A stretch of DNA of 64,000 bases, taken from Boswellia sacra (lineage: Eukaryota > Streptophyta > Magnoliopsida > Sapindales > Burseraceae). The notes beneath the pieces are model-generated. The model was given only the letters and a program-made list of their open reading frames with translations. It did no database searches and was not told where the DNA came from. The stretch covers positions 496,001 through 560,000 of the forward strand of contig SNVD02014110.1 in the NCBI GenBank assembly GCA_013180625.2, given 5' to 3'. Of the stretch, positions 1-10,291 are shown piece by piece. A program made the translations under genes and the position numbers. Position 1 is the stretch's first letter. Each line of letters starts with the position of its first letter.

Positions 1-234
1 TCTCCTGTCTTCACTTTAGTCATTCTCTACGGCTCTTTTTGGTGGTTCAAGTTGCAGAAAACTCTTTTATCTCTTCTTCTCTCCGTTCTTCTTCGTCTTC
101 ATTTCAACTTCAAATCAAATGCGTGGTGGTGTAGCTTTAAGGGATTTGAGCTGTTGAGGTTGTTGGAGGAGCCGGAAGCGAAGGGTATGCGGTTGGAGAG
201 AGAGTAAACCGAGATAGTAATATTTGTCGGTGAG
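1..234. other. Flank of the first LTR element, no gene recognised
   Basis: Pyrimidine-rich sequence with TCTTCTTCTC-like runs, resembling a plant 5' leader. The only short frame opens with ATG at 120 and stops within 13 codons. The element that follows was inserted at position 235. The matching flank resumes at 7040, and no coding continuity is visible across the junction. Confidence 0.4.
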
Positions 235-856
235 TGTTATGGCCATAATAATATTGGGCCTCAATTATTTCTAATTCAGTAAGCCCATTACTGAAGCCCA
301 TTATCTGGGCCTAATTATTTGTAAATACAGTAAGCCCATTACTGTAGCCCATTATCTAGGCCCCTTACGGTAAGCCTATTACTGTACCCAATTATCTGGG
401 TCCCACAATGACCCAGTCTCAATTATTTTTAATTCAGTAAGCCCATTACTGAAGCCCACTAATTTGAGCCCATTATCTGGGTCCCACGATGACCCAGCCT
501 CAATTATTTTTAATTCAGTAAGCTCATTACTGAAGCCCACTAATTTGGGCCTATTATCTGGGTCCCACGATGACCCATCCTGACTCCTATATAAACCCTT
601 CGGATCATTGCTCAAGGTATGCACACTTTTCTGAACTTACTCTCTCTCTAAATTTCCTTTATTTTTGAGAGCTTCTCTCTATAGGAAATTCTCCCAGAAA
701 ATTCCGGAGTGCCGGAAACTGACTTGAGCGTCGGAGGGTCCTCGCCGGCACCATCGCCGACACCCCTGACTATTTTTCTGTGTTCACAGGACTGGACCCG
801 ACGTACGACTCGAGCTCCGACCCGCTTCTTGACCGTTTGAAAATCGTGCATCAACA
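235..856 (+). repeat. Left (5') LTR of the TR-GAG element
   Basis: 622 bp, TG..CA ends. The U3 part is built of diverged direct repeats containing cagtaagcccattactg and cattatctgggtcccac, about 60-95 bp apart. These repeats create a spurious minus-strand open frame at 379-624. The R/U5 part (from about 620) contains the pyrimidine-rich ctctctctaaatttcc and a GC-rich tail. It differs from the right LTR by scattered substitutions and by missing one cattatctgggcc unit. Confidence 0.88.
588..595 (+). promoter_or_regulatory. TATA box of the 5' LTR
   Basis: TATATAAA in the context gactcctatataaaccc. The same box is at 6771-6778 in the 3' LTR. It sits just after the U3 repeats, so transcription probably starts about 30 bp downstream, near 620. 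Confidence 0.65.
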
Positions 857-878
857 GTTGGCGCCGTCTGTGGGGACG
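857..878 (+). other. Primer-binding site region of the TR-GAG element
   Basis: Immediately after the LTR comes gttggcgccgtctgtgggga. Its TTGGCGCCGTCTGTGGGG core is the type of primer site found after gypsy LTRs in plants. The exact tRNA was not determined. Confidence 0.6.
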
Positions 879-931
879 ACAATCTAAGCCTCTTTAGTTG
901 TTGCTCCTACCCAAACGTACTCAAACTCATC

Positions 932-3406
932 ATGAGTCACGAATCCCAATACTCAACCTCCCTAGAGGTTGACGAAGAAATCGAGGTTGAAGCGCCTCCC
1001 CGACGCCGAAGGGTAGTTGATACGGGGAGAGCTTTAGTGATATCCTCTGGGGTGGGGCCTAACCTCAGGCAACCCCGACTTCCACTTAGAAGACCAAGGA
1101 AGGGCAAGGCAAATCGATTAACTACCATGAAACATACCATGCGAAATTTCAGTGAACAAATGGATCGTATGGTGACTATGTTCAACCAGGCATTTGGGCA
1201 AAATGCTTAACAAGCTGCAGACACTGTTGGGAATAACCCAATTAGTGCTCTGGTAGTACCTAATGTCTAGACGGACGTTGGTGGGCGTCCTGATTTAGTC
1301 GTCCAGACTACTGGATTGCCTCGCCATCAGGTCATTCAATCGAATCTTCCCCATCCTATTGTTCAAGGAGGGGATGGTCGCCTAAAGATTCCCTCCCCTT
1401 CGCATATCATATCTGACCAACAGTTGGCAGCAGTAGACCTTCGACACTCTCTGAACAAGAAGCGCCATACAAGCATTGAACAGATACCAAGGGGAAGTAA
1501 TGTTGATCAGCCCGCCTATTCTTATCATGGTCCTTACGCTCCAGGACGTAGTTATCAGCCCAAAAGAAATCGCCCCAGCTCACCACCTAGAATTAAGAAT
1601 CATCGCCCAGATGTTGCCCCAATGGATGTCTCGGAGGAGGAGACGTCAGACAATCATTATGCAGAGTTCAAGCGAGAAATGGATGAAAAAATCCATAAAC
1701 TGGAGAAGTTGATTAAGCATTCAGGAGGAGAAGAAGATGGTCGTCCACAATGGGAATCACCCTTTGCTGAAGATATCCTTAGGGAAAGATACCCATCCGG
1801 ATTCCGGATGCCGCAACTTGAGCTGTACCAAGGGACGACGGACCCCCGAGAGCATTTAGACTCTTTTATTTCTCATATGGAGATACAAGGGGCCTCAGGG
1901 GGAATCATGTGTAGAACCTTTTCTCTTACCCTTAGAGGATCAGCTAAGCAATGGTATAGAAAGCTACCAGCTGCATCCATCTCTAGCTTTGACGAGCTTG
2001 CCCGTAGCTTCCTCACACATTTTAGCAACATGAAAACGAGAAGTCGACCAGCGCAGAGCCTTCTTTCAATCAAGCAGGGTCGTAATGAATCCCTCCGTGC
2101 ATTTTTGGACAGATATCAGTGGGAGGTTGCCCGAGTGGATCTATTTCATGATGGTTACGCTATGCAGGGCCTGGTTTAAGGAATTAGAGGGGAGCTCCCT
2201 CTAGCATGGGAATTCTCCGTCAACCTCCCACGTACGTATCAAGAAGCGTTAGCAAGGGTCTCTAGCCATGCTGATGTAGAGGAAATTTTTCAAGAAAATT
2301 ACCCCGGGCAAACTCCGGTGGTACCTAATTCCTCCCGTACAGATAAAAGATCGTATGATAATCATAGAGGAAAACCTTATGATAGAAATCGTAGATCAGT
2401 TCCGGATCGACGCTCTGCGCGAGACACGGTCAGAAATGATCGCTTTCTGTTACAAGGGTCATCCACCCGACCCCGCCAAGAGCATCATGACCAACCTCAG
2501 GAGGAGCACCGTACATTCACGTTGCTTACTATGCCACAGCAGGATATTCTGAAGGAAATCAAGGATAAAGGTCTGCTGAAAGAACCTGCCCCCTTACGGT
2601 CGAATCCAAAAACAAGAGACAAGAGAAAGTATTATCATTTTCACCAGGCTCATGGTCATAATACTGCAGACTGCTTCGAATTAAGGAGACAAATCGAGGG
2701 TCTTATCAAGGATGGCCAGCTACCGTTAGAAGAAGTAGCCACAATCTTTGGGGGAGTAGTGGCTGGTTCGAGCTCCCAAGCTCGGAGGCACCTGGCTAGG
2801 CAGGCAAGATACGATCTCCCTTGCTACGAAGTCAACTTGACAGCCTCTTCCACCAATGTAGGAGATCATGATGTTATCTCCTTTTCATCACAAGATGCGC
2901 AGGGTATCCATCATCCACATTGTGATGCCTTGGTCTTCACAGTAATAGTGGCCAATAAAAGGCTACGAAGAGTGTTGATTGTCAACGGGAGCTCGGCTGA
3001 CATAATGTCGTTGGATGCATTTGATCGATTAGGTCTCAACCGTAGAGATATGAGAGGCATCCAAACTTCTCTTATGGGATTCGCTGGAGGAAAGGTTGTT
3101 CCTGAAGGAGTAATCTCGTTGCCTGTGACCCTGGGAGAAGGCTCCCTACAGACAACCAGGATGGTGAGTTTTCTCATGGTAGATCATCCGGGAGTTTATA
3201 ACGCTATCCTTGGTCGGCCATCACTTTACGACTTCAAGGCCGTGATGGGTGTCTATCATCATGTCCTGAAATTTCCAACACCCGCCGGGATAGGGGAAGT
3301 TAGAGGTGAACAACGAACTTCTCGAGAATGCTACAACATGGCCTTTAAAGAGAAGGCACATAAGCTGATGATAATTCAAGGAGAACCTTCCGTGGGCATA
3401 AGCTAA
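932..3406 (+). pseudogene. gag: Gag-protease gene of the TR-GAG element, broken by three nonsense codons only
   Basis: One reading frame of 825 codons from ATG at 932 to TAA at 3404-3406. It is interrupted by in-frame stops TAA 1208-1210, TAG 1268-1270 and TAA 2177-2179, with no frameshift. The N-terminal 130 codons are basic and proline-rich. A Retrotrans_gag domain lies at about 1770-2310 (PQLELYQGTTDPREHL, then SAKQWYRKLP). A zinc-finger-like stretch reads YYHFHQAHGHNTADCFELRR (about 2630-2690). A retropepsin-like domain follows, with LIVNGSSADIMSLDAF at about 2975-3020 and ILGRPSLYDFKAV near 3210. Tat-lineage proteases have an aspartate directly before NGSS; here the codon is GTC (Val, 2981-2983), so the protease is expected to be dead. 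Each stop is one C-to-T change from a Gln codon (CAA or CAG). Confidence 0.85.
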
Positions 3407-3959
3407 GTGGGCAAGTACTACGAAGTACCCGAGATCCCACTGATGGGGCATTGGGGCCTAACTGCAAGGGTCCTTACCGAGTCAAAGCAGTCATCCGCCC
3501 AGGCACCTACAGACTGGTTACCATGGATGAGAGCTTACTTCGTCACCCATAAAATATTAGACACTTCAAAAAGTGTTATCCATAATCTCTTCATATATGT
3601 AATAAACTCCGTCTAGGGATTTATACATGTATAACAACTCCCATAGGGAGACCTATAAAAAGATTATCAATAAAGTATTCAGTTTACCACATTATAACTC
3701 GTTCAACTCCTTGCTCGGCTTCCCACCACTTATCAGCTCCAGGATCACTGTCTGAGGTTGCAGAGGACAACCAGTCGCTCTCTCCCTCCGCATCAACCAC
3801 CTTTCGCAGGATCCTCATCTCGTACATACTGGGTTTGATGACTTGGTTCCCCCCGTAGCACTATCGCAATAATCTTAATGCTAGCCATCTGCACAGTTAA
3901 AGAGGAGTCGTTAGTCAATCAAACCAAATCTACTAAGGAAGGGAAGAAATGAAAAAAAA
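3407..3959 (+). other. Non-coding tail after gag-protease
   Basis: Contains a short open frame (3407-3616, WGLTARVLTESKQ) resembling the spacer that follows gag-protease in Tat-type elements. Next comes caataaagtattc near 3670, a possible polyadenylation signal, and a purine-rich run to 3959. No pol domain was recognised. Confidence 0.45.
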
Positions 3960-4590
3960 AATGCTAGGGGGATTGTATTGAAAATCCGCGGAAACACCCC
4001 CGTGGAGGAAAAAATTATTAAAGTTTGAAAACCCGCGGAAACACCCCTACAGAAAAAAATTATTAAAGTTTGAAAATTCGCGGAAACACCCCCGTGGAAG
4101 AAAAATTATTAAAGTTTGAAAATTCGCGGAAACACCCCCGCGGAGGAAAAAATTATTAAAGTTTGAAAATCCGCGGAAACACCCCCGCGGAGGAAAAATT
4201 TTTAAAGTTTGAAAATCCGCGGAAACACCTCCGCGGAAGAAAAATTATTAAAGTTTGAAAATTCGTGGAAACACCCCCGCAGAAGAAAAATTATTAAAGT
4301 TTAAAAATTCGTAAAAACACCCCCGCGGAGAAAAAATTAAAGTTTGAAAATTCGCAGAAACACCCCCGTAAATAAAAAATAAAAGTTTGAAATTTCGCGG
4401 AAACACCCCCGCGAATTAAAATCAAGGTTTGAAAATTCGCAGAAACACCCCAGTGATTTTAAATAAAAGTTTTGAAATTTTTCAGCAACACCCCTGCAGC
4501 TAATATATATGAAGCTTTAAAACTTTGCAAAAACGCCCCTACAACTAATATATATGAAGTTTTAAAAATTCGCAGAGAGGCCTCTGCAGA
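3960..4590. repeat. Tandem array of about 13 hairpin-forming units of ~45 bp
   Basis: Each unit reads roughly attattaaagtttgaaaat, then CCGCGG, aaacaccc, CCGCGG, gaggaa. The paired CCGCGG arms form a 6-7 bp stem with an 8-nt loop. Units are well conserved from about 3970 to 4360 and decay to the right. In some decayed units the arms have changed together: gcgg/ccgc with an aatt extension near 4392-4416, and gcagag/ctctgc near 4571-4588. Each unit contributes both arms, so this is a repeat array and not CRISPR (no unique spacers). Confidence 0.85.
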
Positions 4591-5210
4591 TTAATATAAT
4601 GCCTCACGTAGCCTGCATGCAGGGGCTGCGTGAGTTTTGGCCTTCGACCGCGTCACCGCCTGCCTCGCCTCGCCCAGCAGCTCGCCCCGCACGCAGCTGG
4701 CTTCTCCCTGCGCGCAGCATGCCTCGCATGCGGGCCCAGCAGCTCGCCTCTCGCGCAGCTCGCATGAGCGCCTCGCCTGCTTCTTCCCTGCGCGCCCAGC
4801 GCCTTGCATGCTTCTCTCTGCGCGCCCAGCGCCTTGCATGCTTCTCTCTGCGCGCCCAGCGCCTCGCATGCTTCTCCCTTGCATGCCCAGCAGCTCGCCC
4901 GCGCGCAGCTTGCCTCGCATGCTTCTCCCTTACTCGCCCAGAAGCTCGCCCGCGTGTAGCTCGCCTTACATGCTTGCCATTCGGCCGTCGCATGCTTGCT
5001 GCTCCGTCTTAGGACCTCACCTCTCGCACCTCGCCCTTGGAAGCTCACTTTTCCCCCTTGCAGGTTCGGCCCTCACCTTTGGGAGCTCGCCTCTCGCCCC
5101 TCACAGCTCACCCTTTGCCCCTTATGTGCTCGCCGCTCGCCCTTCGCATGCTTGCCTTTCGTTTCTTGCTAAACTACCTTTTTCATGTTTGTAAACTTGG
5201 TATCTGCATA
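4591..5210. repeat. GC-rich, CpG-rich block with ~30-bp tandem repeats inside an AT-rich element
   Basis: Composition changes abruptly to GC-rich, built of gcatgctt, ctcgcc and cagc words. Near-perfect tandem units of cgcgcccagcgccttgcatg + cttctctctg (~30 bp) occur at about 4788-4880, with looser copies to 5160. Because stop codons are rare in such sequence, overlapping open frames of 100-185 codons appear on both strands. They are repeat artefacts with no recognisable domain. Confidence 0.75.
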
Positions 5211-6384
5211 TGTGAGTAAGTGAGTACGTTCCCAGCAGCTTGGTGAGTTTCGTTTCTATTCTTCTAGTTGATTAAAGTATTCTTTTCTATGCACTGCTTG
5301 ACATCCTACCTATTTCAAAGTTAGACATACGCCAAATATGATTGCCAGGTCTTTGTTTTTGAACTAAGTGAATGGATCTTGACAAGCTTTAGCAAACGTG
5401 ACTCTTTTACATATATTACTTTTTATATTCCCAGCCAAGCTTTGAACTCTTACCCTATTCCATGCCCAGATGTTAAGCTGTGAATCCGTGCTTGTTTAAT
5501 ATGAATTCTTTGGCTTGTTTCAAGGAACTGCGTTTTTCACAAGTTTGCAACACGTATTATCAAGGTTGCAAATTTTAATATGCTTTATGCAATAGTATAT
5601 ACTCATTACATATCCTTTATGTCTCTCAACTGGGCCTACACACATCTATATTTTCTTATATTATATAATATATCATATTTCATGAATATGCTTTATATTT
5701 CATGATAATACGTTTCCTAGCATGTTTTGAAATTAATTAGTTATTATTTGCCATCATGACAAAGTGTTACGGGTCCATGCATGTGAATGTTTAGCTTTTA
5801 CATTGGCTCAATTATTTTATTTTTTCTATTGTGTAATCATTATGTCTAGTGGCCACACTAAGCCTTCCTAGCTCTTGGCCTTTCTATAATGAAATTTCCA
5901 CTCGCGTAGTGTGTGCATAATATGCTTTTTTGGATTTACATTCATTACTAATTGTCTTATTTCATGGAACCATTATGTACAGAGAGTTATACAAAGTTAA
6001 CAAGTTTTCAGTACAAACATAGCCCTTACGGCAAGAATTTTGATCCTTCCTATATATCTAAAATTACCAGAATTCTCAAGAAGTAATATATGATATATAT
6101 TTAGTTATCTGATTTTATTCATTTGTGTGATCTTTTATTCTATTTATATTTTGCAACTGTTAGTTTTTCTGAGTATGAAAATTTATGCACAATTACTGTG
6201 GGCATAAAGATTATGTTGGGTTACTTTAATATTCGATTATGGATAGCATCTCTTACAATTTCTTCCCATTCTAATATTTTTGTGTCGACCTAATTCTATA
6301 TTGACGCTCGTATAGACTACTTCAATTTATGTATCAAACATATATGTATTCAATTCATAGTCCCTACGCCGACCCATTGGTCAA
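5211..6384. other. AT-rich non-coding interior of the TR-GAG element
   Basis: About 1.2 kb with no open frame of note, no pol motif and no clear repeat. It lies between the GC-rich block and the polypurine tract and is presumably untranslated element RNA. Confidence 0.6.
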
Positions 6385-6404
6385 CTTGGGCCTGGGGGGA
6401 CTAC
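6385..6404 (+). other. Polypurine tract region before the 3' LTR
   Basis: cttgggcctggggggactac directly abuts the right LTR at 6405. The run of six G is the core of a likely plus-strand primer. Confidence 0.65.
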
Positions 6405-7039
6405 TGTTATGGCCATAATAATATTGGGCCTCAATTATTTCTAATTCAGTAAGCCCATTACTGAAGCCCATTATCTGGGCCTAATTATTTGTAAATACAG
6501 TAAGCCCATTACTGTAGCCCATTATCTGGGCCCCTTACGGTAAGCCCATTACTGTACCCCATTATCTGGGCCCATTATCTGGGTCTCACAATGACCCAGT
6601 CTCAAATATTTTTAATTCAGTAAGCCCATTACTAAAGCCCACTAATTTGGACCCATTATCTGGGTCTCACGATGACCCAGCCTCAATTATTTTTAATTCA
6701 GTAAGCCCATTACTGAAGCCCACTAATTTGGGCCCATTATCTGGGTCCCACGATGACCCATCCTGACTCCTATATAAACCCTTCTGATCATTGCTCAAGG
6801 TATGCACACTTTTCTGAACTTACTCTCTCTCTAAATTTCCTTTATTTTTGAGAGCTTCTCTCTTTAGGAAATTCTCCCAGAAAATTCCGGAGTGCCAGAA
6901 ACTGACTTGAGCGTCGGAGGGTCCTCGCCGGCACCACCGCCGGCACCCCTGACTATTTTTCTGTGCTTGCAGGACTGGACCCGACGTACGACTCGAGCTC
7001 TGACCCGCTTCTCTGCCGTCCGGAAATCGTGCATCAACA
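6405..7039 (+). repeat. Right (3') LTR of the TR-GAG element
   Basis: 635 bp, near-identical to 235-856 along its length, with the same TATA box (6771-6778). It has one extra cattatctgggcc unit around 6560, which accounts for most of the length difference. Confidence 0.88.
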
Positions 7040-8480
7040 ATGAGTTTTGTTGATTTGTACTTGATGATTGACTAGCAGCTTTGTGGGTGGGTTTCTCAAA
7101 TTTATTAAAATAAAATGAAAATGTTTTCTGAAATATAACTCTAATAAAAGAATGAGATCGATGCAAAGAGAGTGAGAGAAGCCGAGTAGGTAGCGACGAA
7201 GAGATGAGGTGGCTTTTGAGAGAAACAGTTAGGAATTTGGTGTTTTTGAAGCAAAAGCAGTATTTAGATAATTAGATTATGAAAGCTTCTATTTCTTTGA
7301 TTTTTCTTCAATTATTTTTTTTAGTGCATTGAGGTGGCTTATATTTATATTTCAGGTCATGTGAAATTACTTTGCTAACCATTCTTCCGATTGCTGAAAG
7401 GAACGACAAAATGTGGGATTTCGTGACTTCCTCAAACATTGGGTGGTCCACTACGATCCTCTTTTTTTTTATTTATATTATTATTATATTAATGGTTAAT
7501 ACTAAGACTAAATATACAATTTAATTATTTAATAATTCTTATATCATTATAATATATATAATTTAAAATAATAGTGAGTTAATACCATATATTAATCTAT
7601 TTTATTAAAATAATTTATGTTTACCTATTCAATGCTCTCCAATAATATGATTTAATGGAAAGCTTATGTCATAAATAAATATAATTACCTTAATTGAATC
7701 TTATATACTAATCATTTTAGTACAAGATTGTTTTCTACCATAAATGTATAAATCACCTAATTATAGAATTGGCAGCAAGCAGTTTCGTATTGTTTCGTAT
7801 TTTGTATCTAAATCTGATCTGTTAATTTATTGGGTTTAAATCTTAAAATATAAACTCGACTGTTAACTTACTGTGTTAAGCAAATGCAATCCATTTAACT
7901 GATTTTACTTTCAAGTTAGACAATAATATATGCAACACGATTTGTATAAATTCTAAACATAAAATATAATTAATATTTTATAAATTTAATATATAACAAA
8001 TATTTTAAAATCTATTGAAATATCTAAATTTAATATCTAACTAAATATCTTGAAATCTATTGTAGCTAAACAGATGACGTAATCGTATTAGAATAATGTT
8101 AATTAGGTCAAATTGGTTATAAATTAGTATTTGTAATAATTTGTTATATTTTTAATGTATCATAAATAAATTTACTGAATTGTTCTTAATATTAACGAGT
8201 TAAATAGGTGAAACAGTTTTTTATATGATAAACCTAAACACGGTCCAATATCAAACGGGTTTTATTAGATCCAAAACATTTTTTTATCGAATGGGTTCGT
8301 GTCATGTTAATGGATCGTACAAAAATTTGCAAGGCCTACTTAAATACAACATATTAGATTTATGTATAAGATAACTTTAATTAAAAATTAATTACAATGG
8401 GAGGGAATTATTTTAAAATATACATTATAATTATATTAATAAACAGGTCCAATGTTTTGATTTTAAAGTTAATTAATACT
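7040..8480. other. AT-rich intergenic DNA
   Basis: No gene, repeat or element boundary recognised. Mostly A/T runs, with stops in all frames. Confidence 0.5.
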
Positions 8481-9372
8481 TGTTAGTGTTAATGTAACAC
8501 GCGGCAAATTTTATGCATGTCCAATGCGTGTGACTAAAATTTATTTTTCTCAATTTGTGATAAAAACATGTGTGATATTCTTTTTCTTAATACATTATGA
8601 GATATTTATTTTGGGAAAAGATTTGATTATTGAAAAGCTTTTAGAATTGGAATACTTTTGATAGTTATCCTAATTGGTTTAGCATTTTAGTTGATTACAA
8701 ATTTCCTATTTGATTAGGATATTGTGATGTGCTTTCCCATAGTTTATCTAATCATTCTATTTTAGTTTTGCAAGACTTTATTAATGATTAGGATTGTTGA
8801 TTACATGAATAATATAGCTATTCCGCAGGTTATATAAAAGTGAAGCACTCAAGGCTTAGAAAAGGGTGGAAAAGAATTGCATGTCTAGAAACGTGGAAAG
8901 CACTTGAGTAATTTTGTTTTTCATGATCTTTATTATAAAATTTTTATAATTATGTTGGTTTAGACTGTGTATGACTCATATGTGTTGAGTATATGCATAT
9001 ATATGATTTGTGAGAGTTATTGAGTCATATAAGCTTAAGAGAGTTGAGTGATTACATGATTCTGTAACAGTTATTGTGGTTATATCCGAGTAAACCGTTG
9101 TAGTTAAATTCAACGTGTCTATGAAGAGTAACATCAGAAGAGTGTGTGAAGGACTTTGGTTGTGATCGAGGGTGATCAAGTTTACATAGATTATGTTAGT
9201 GAGTGAGTGAGTGACTACTACTATAAATAGTCTTAAGTTGAGTGTAAACACATACATCATAGTAGATTGTAACCCTTGTTGCTCGTCGATGTAGACAGGT
9301 TGATAGCTGAACCACGTAAAACTTTCTATTTCGTTATTCTTAATTGTTTCAGTTACGTCTGTGATAACTAAC
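8481..9372 (+). repeat. Probable copia-type solo LTR
   Basis: Starts tgttagtgttaatgtaac and carries, near 9307-9330, the gaaccacgtaaaa motif typical of the 3' end of many plant copia LTRs, followed by T-rich sequence. Its opening (tgttagtg, then aatttgtgataaaa) and its end resemble the element at 20404-21247. No copia coding sequence flanks it. The right end is uncertain by about 30 bp because no clean target duplication was found. Confidence 0.55.
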
Positions 9373-10140
9373 CATACACTACGAAAACTAACACTATTGC
9401 ATAAAGTTTGACCAACGTGACATATTTAAATACTTAACAAATATACCTAACAATTAAATTAAATCCCAACTAATTTCTCAGGGAATCAATTTAGCAATTC
9501 TCAATTATGTATAAAAGTATTACCTTTTTCTAGAATTTTTCTTTAATATTTTTAAATTCTTTTCTCTAATTTTTTTTTATATATATTGCCTCACCAACCA
9601 TCAAATTTTTGCTCCACTCCTAATCCAATGGCCAGTCAACTCCATGCCATATGTACGAATCCATAATCAAATCATGGATTTGACTCATATTTTCCATGCA
9701 ACGCCTGCATAACAATCCCATAATAATAATAAAAAAAACCTTCTTAGTAAGTTATATCATATTTTATCATAGATCTTTGACAAAAATTTAGATTCTAATG
9801 ATAAAATATCAGACATTTTATACTAATACACTGTAAATACTAATAAACTTTAAACTATTTTTATAAAATATCTATACAAATCTATCCATACAAATTAATA
9901 TATCATAATTTAATTGAATAAATAAATTATAGATTTTCATAAAATATTAATATGTATGATAGGTTGAATATTCAATAATACATATGAGTTTCACCGGTAA
10001 GTTTGTAAGAGTTAACTCCGTTGGTACATGGAGAATTCTAGACGTAATACCCACTGTTTTTATTGATTAGAATAAATTCCATTCTAAAACTTACAATTTA
10101 AAATTAAAATATCTAATACATGGCATCTAACTATTTAATT
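9373..10140. other. AT-rich intergenic DNA upstream of the HGPRT gene
   Basis: No gene or structured repeat recognised. Confidence 0.5.
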
Positions 10141-10291
10141 AAAAAAATAAGTTTATATATACAACCATTACAATATTAATTTCCCATAACAACCCTCCCG
10201 CGTCTTCTTCCAACTCCCGTTGTCTCTCAGCTTTAAGCGTCAACACACCAATAAACCCTTCAGCCCTCTATCTCTCTCTCTCTCGACTTTA
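10141..10291 (+). promoter_or_regulatory. Proximal promoter and 5' leader of the HGPRT gene
   Basis: A TATA-like tttatatatacaac occurs near 10152-10165. The sequence then becomes C/T-rich, ending in a tctctctctctctc tract (10271-10284) just before the ATG at 10292. A TATA box followed by a pyrimidine patch is a common plant core-promoter layout. The exact transcription start is not visible. Confidence 0.4.

Larger units (their letters stand above)
235..7039 (+). mobile_element. Non-autonomous Ty3/gypsy element with gag-protease only (TR-GAG type)
   Basis: Two direct LTRs (235-856 and 6405-7039) begin TGTTATGG and end CATCAACA. Flanking 5-mers are gtgag (230-234) and atgag (7040-7044), a target duplication with one mismatch. 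A primer-binding-like site follows the left LTR and a G-rich polypurine tract precedes the right one. The interior encodes a Tat-like gag and an aspartic protease region (932-3406). Nothing resembling reverse transcriptase, RNase H or integrase is found in the remaining 3 kb. That gene content matches plant TR-GAG elements, which depend on enzymes supplied in trans. The non-coding 3' half instead holds a hairpin repeat array and a GC-rich block. Confidence 0.85.

Noticed and set aside
379..624. 81-codon minus-strand frame with an internal peptide repeat
   Set aside because: It lies within the U3 repeats of the 5' LTR and simply translates the DNA repeat.
3960..4590. Regularly spaced repeats resembling a CRISPR array
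   Set aside because: The whole ~45-bp unit is repeated, there are no unique spacers or cas genes, and the setting is a plant retroelement.
4599..5194. Several overlapping open frames of 100-185 codons on both strands
   Set aside because: They come from GC-rich tandem repeats with few stop codons; the peptides are repeats of CMLLSARPAP-type text with no domain.
8976..9260. 94-codon minus-strand frame rich in Thr/Leu
   Set aside because: It lies within a probable solo LTR and is low-complexity; no domain.
10220..10291. In-frame N-terminal extension of HGPRT
   Set aside because: No ATG is available; the first ATG at 10292 gives the usual family start, and the extension reads through the CT-rich leader.
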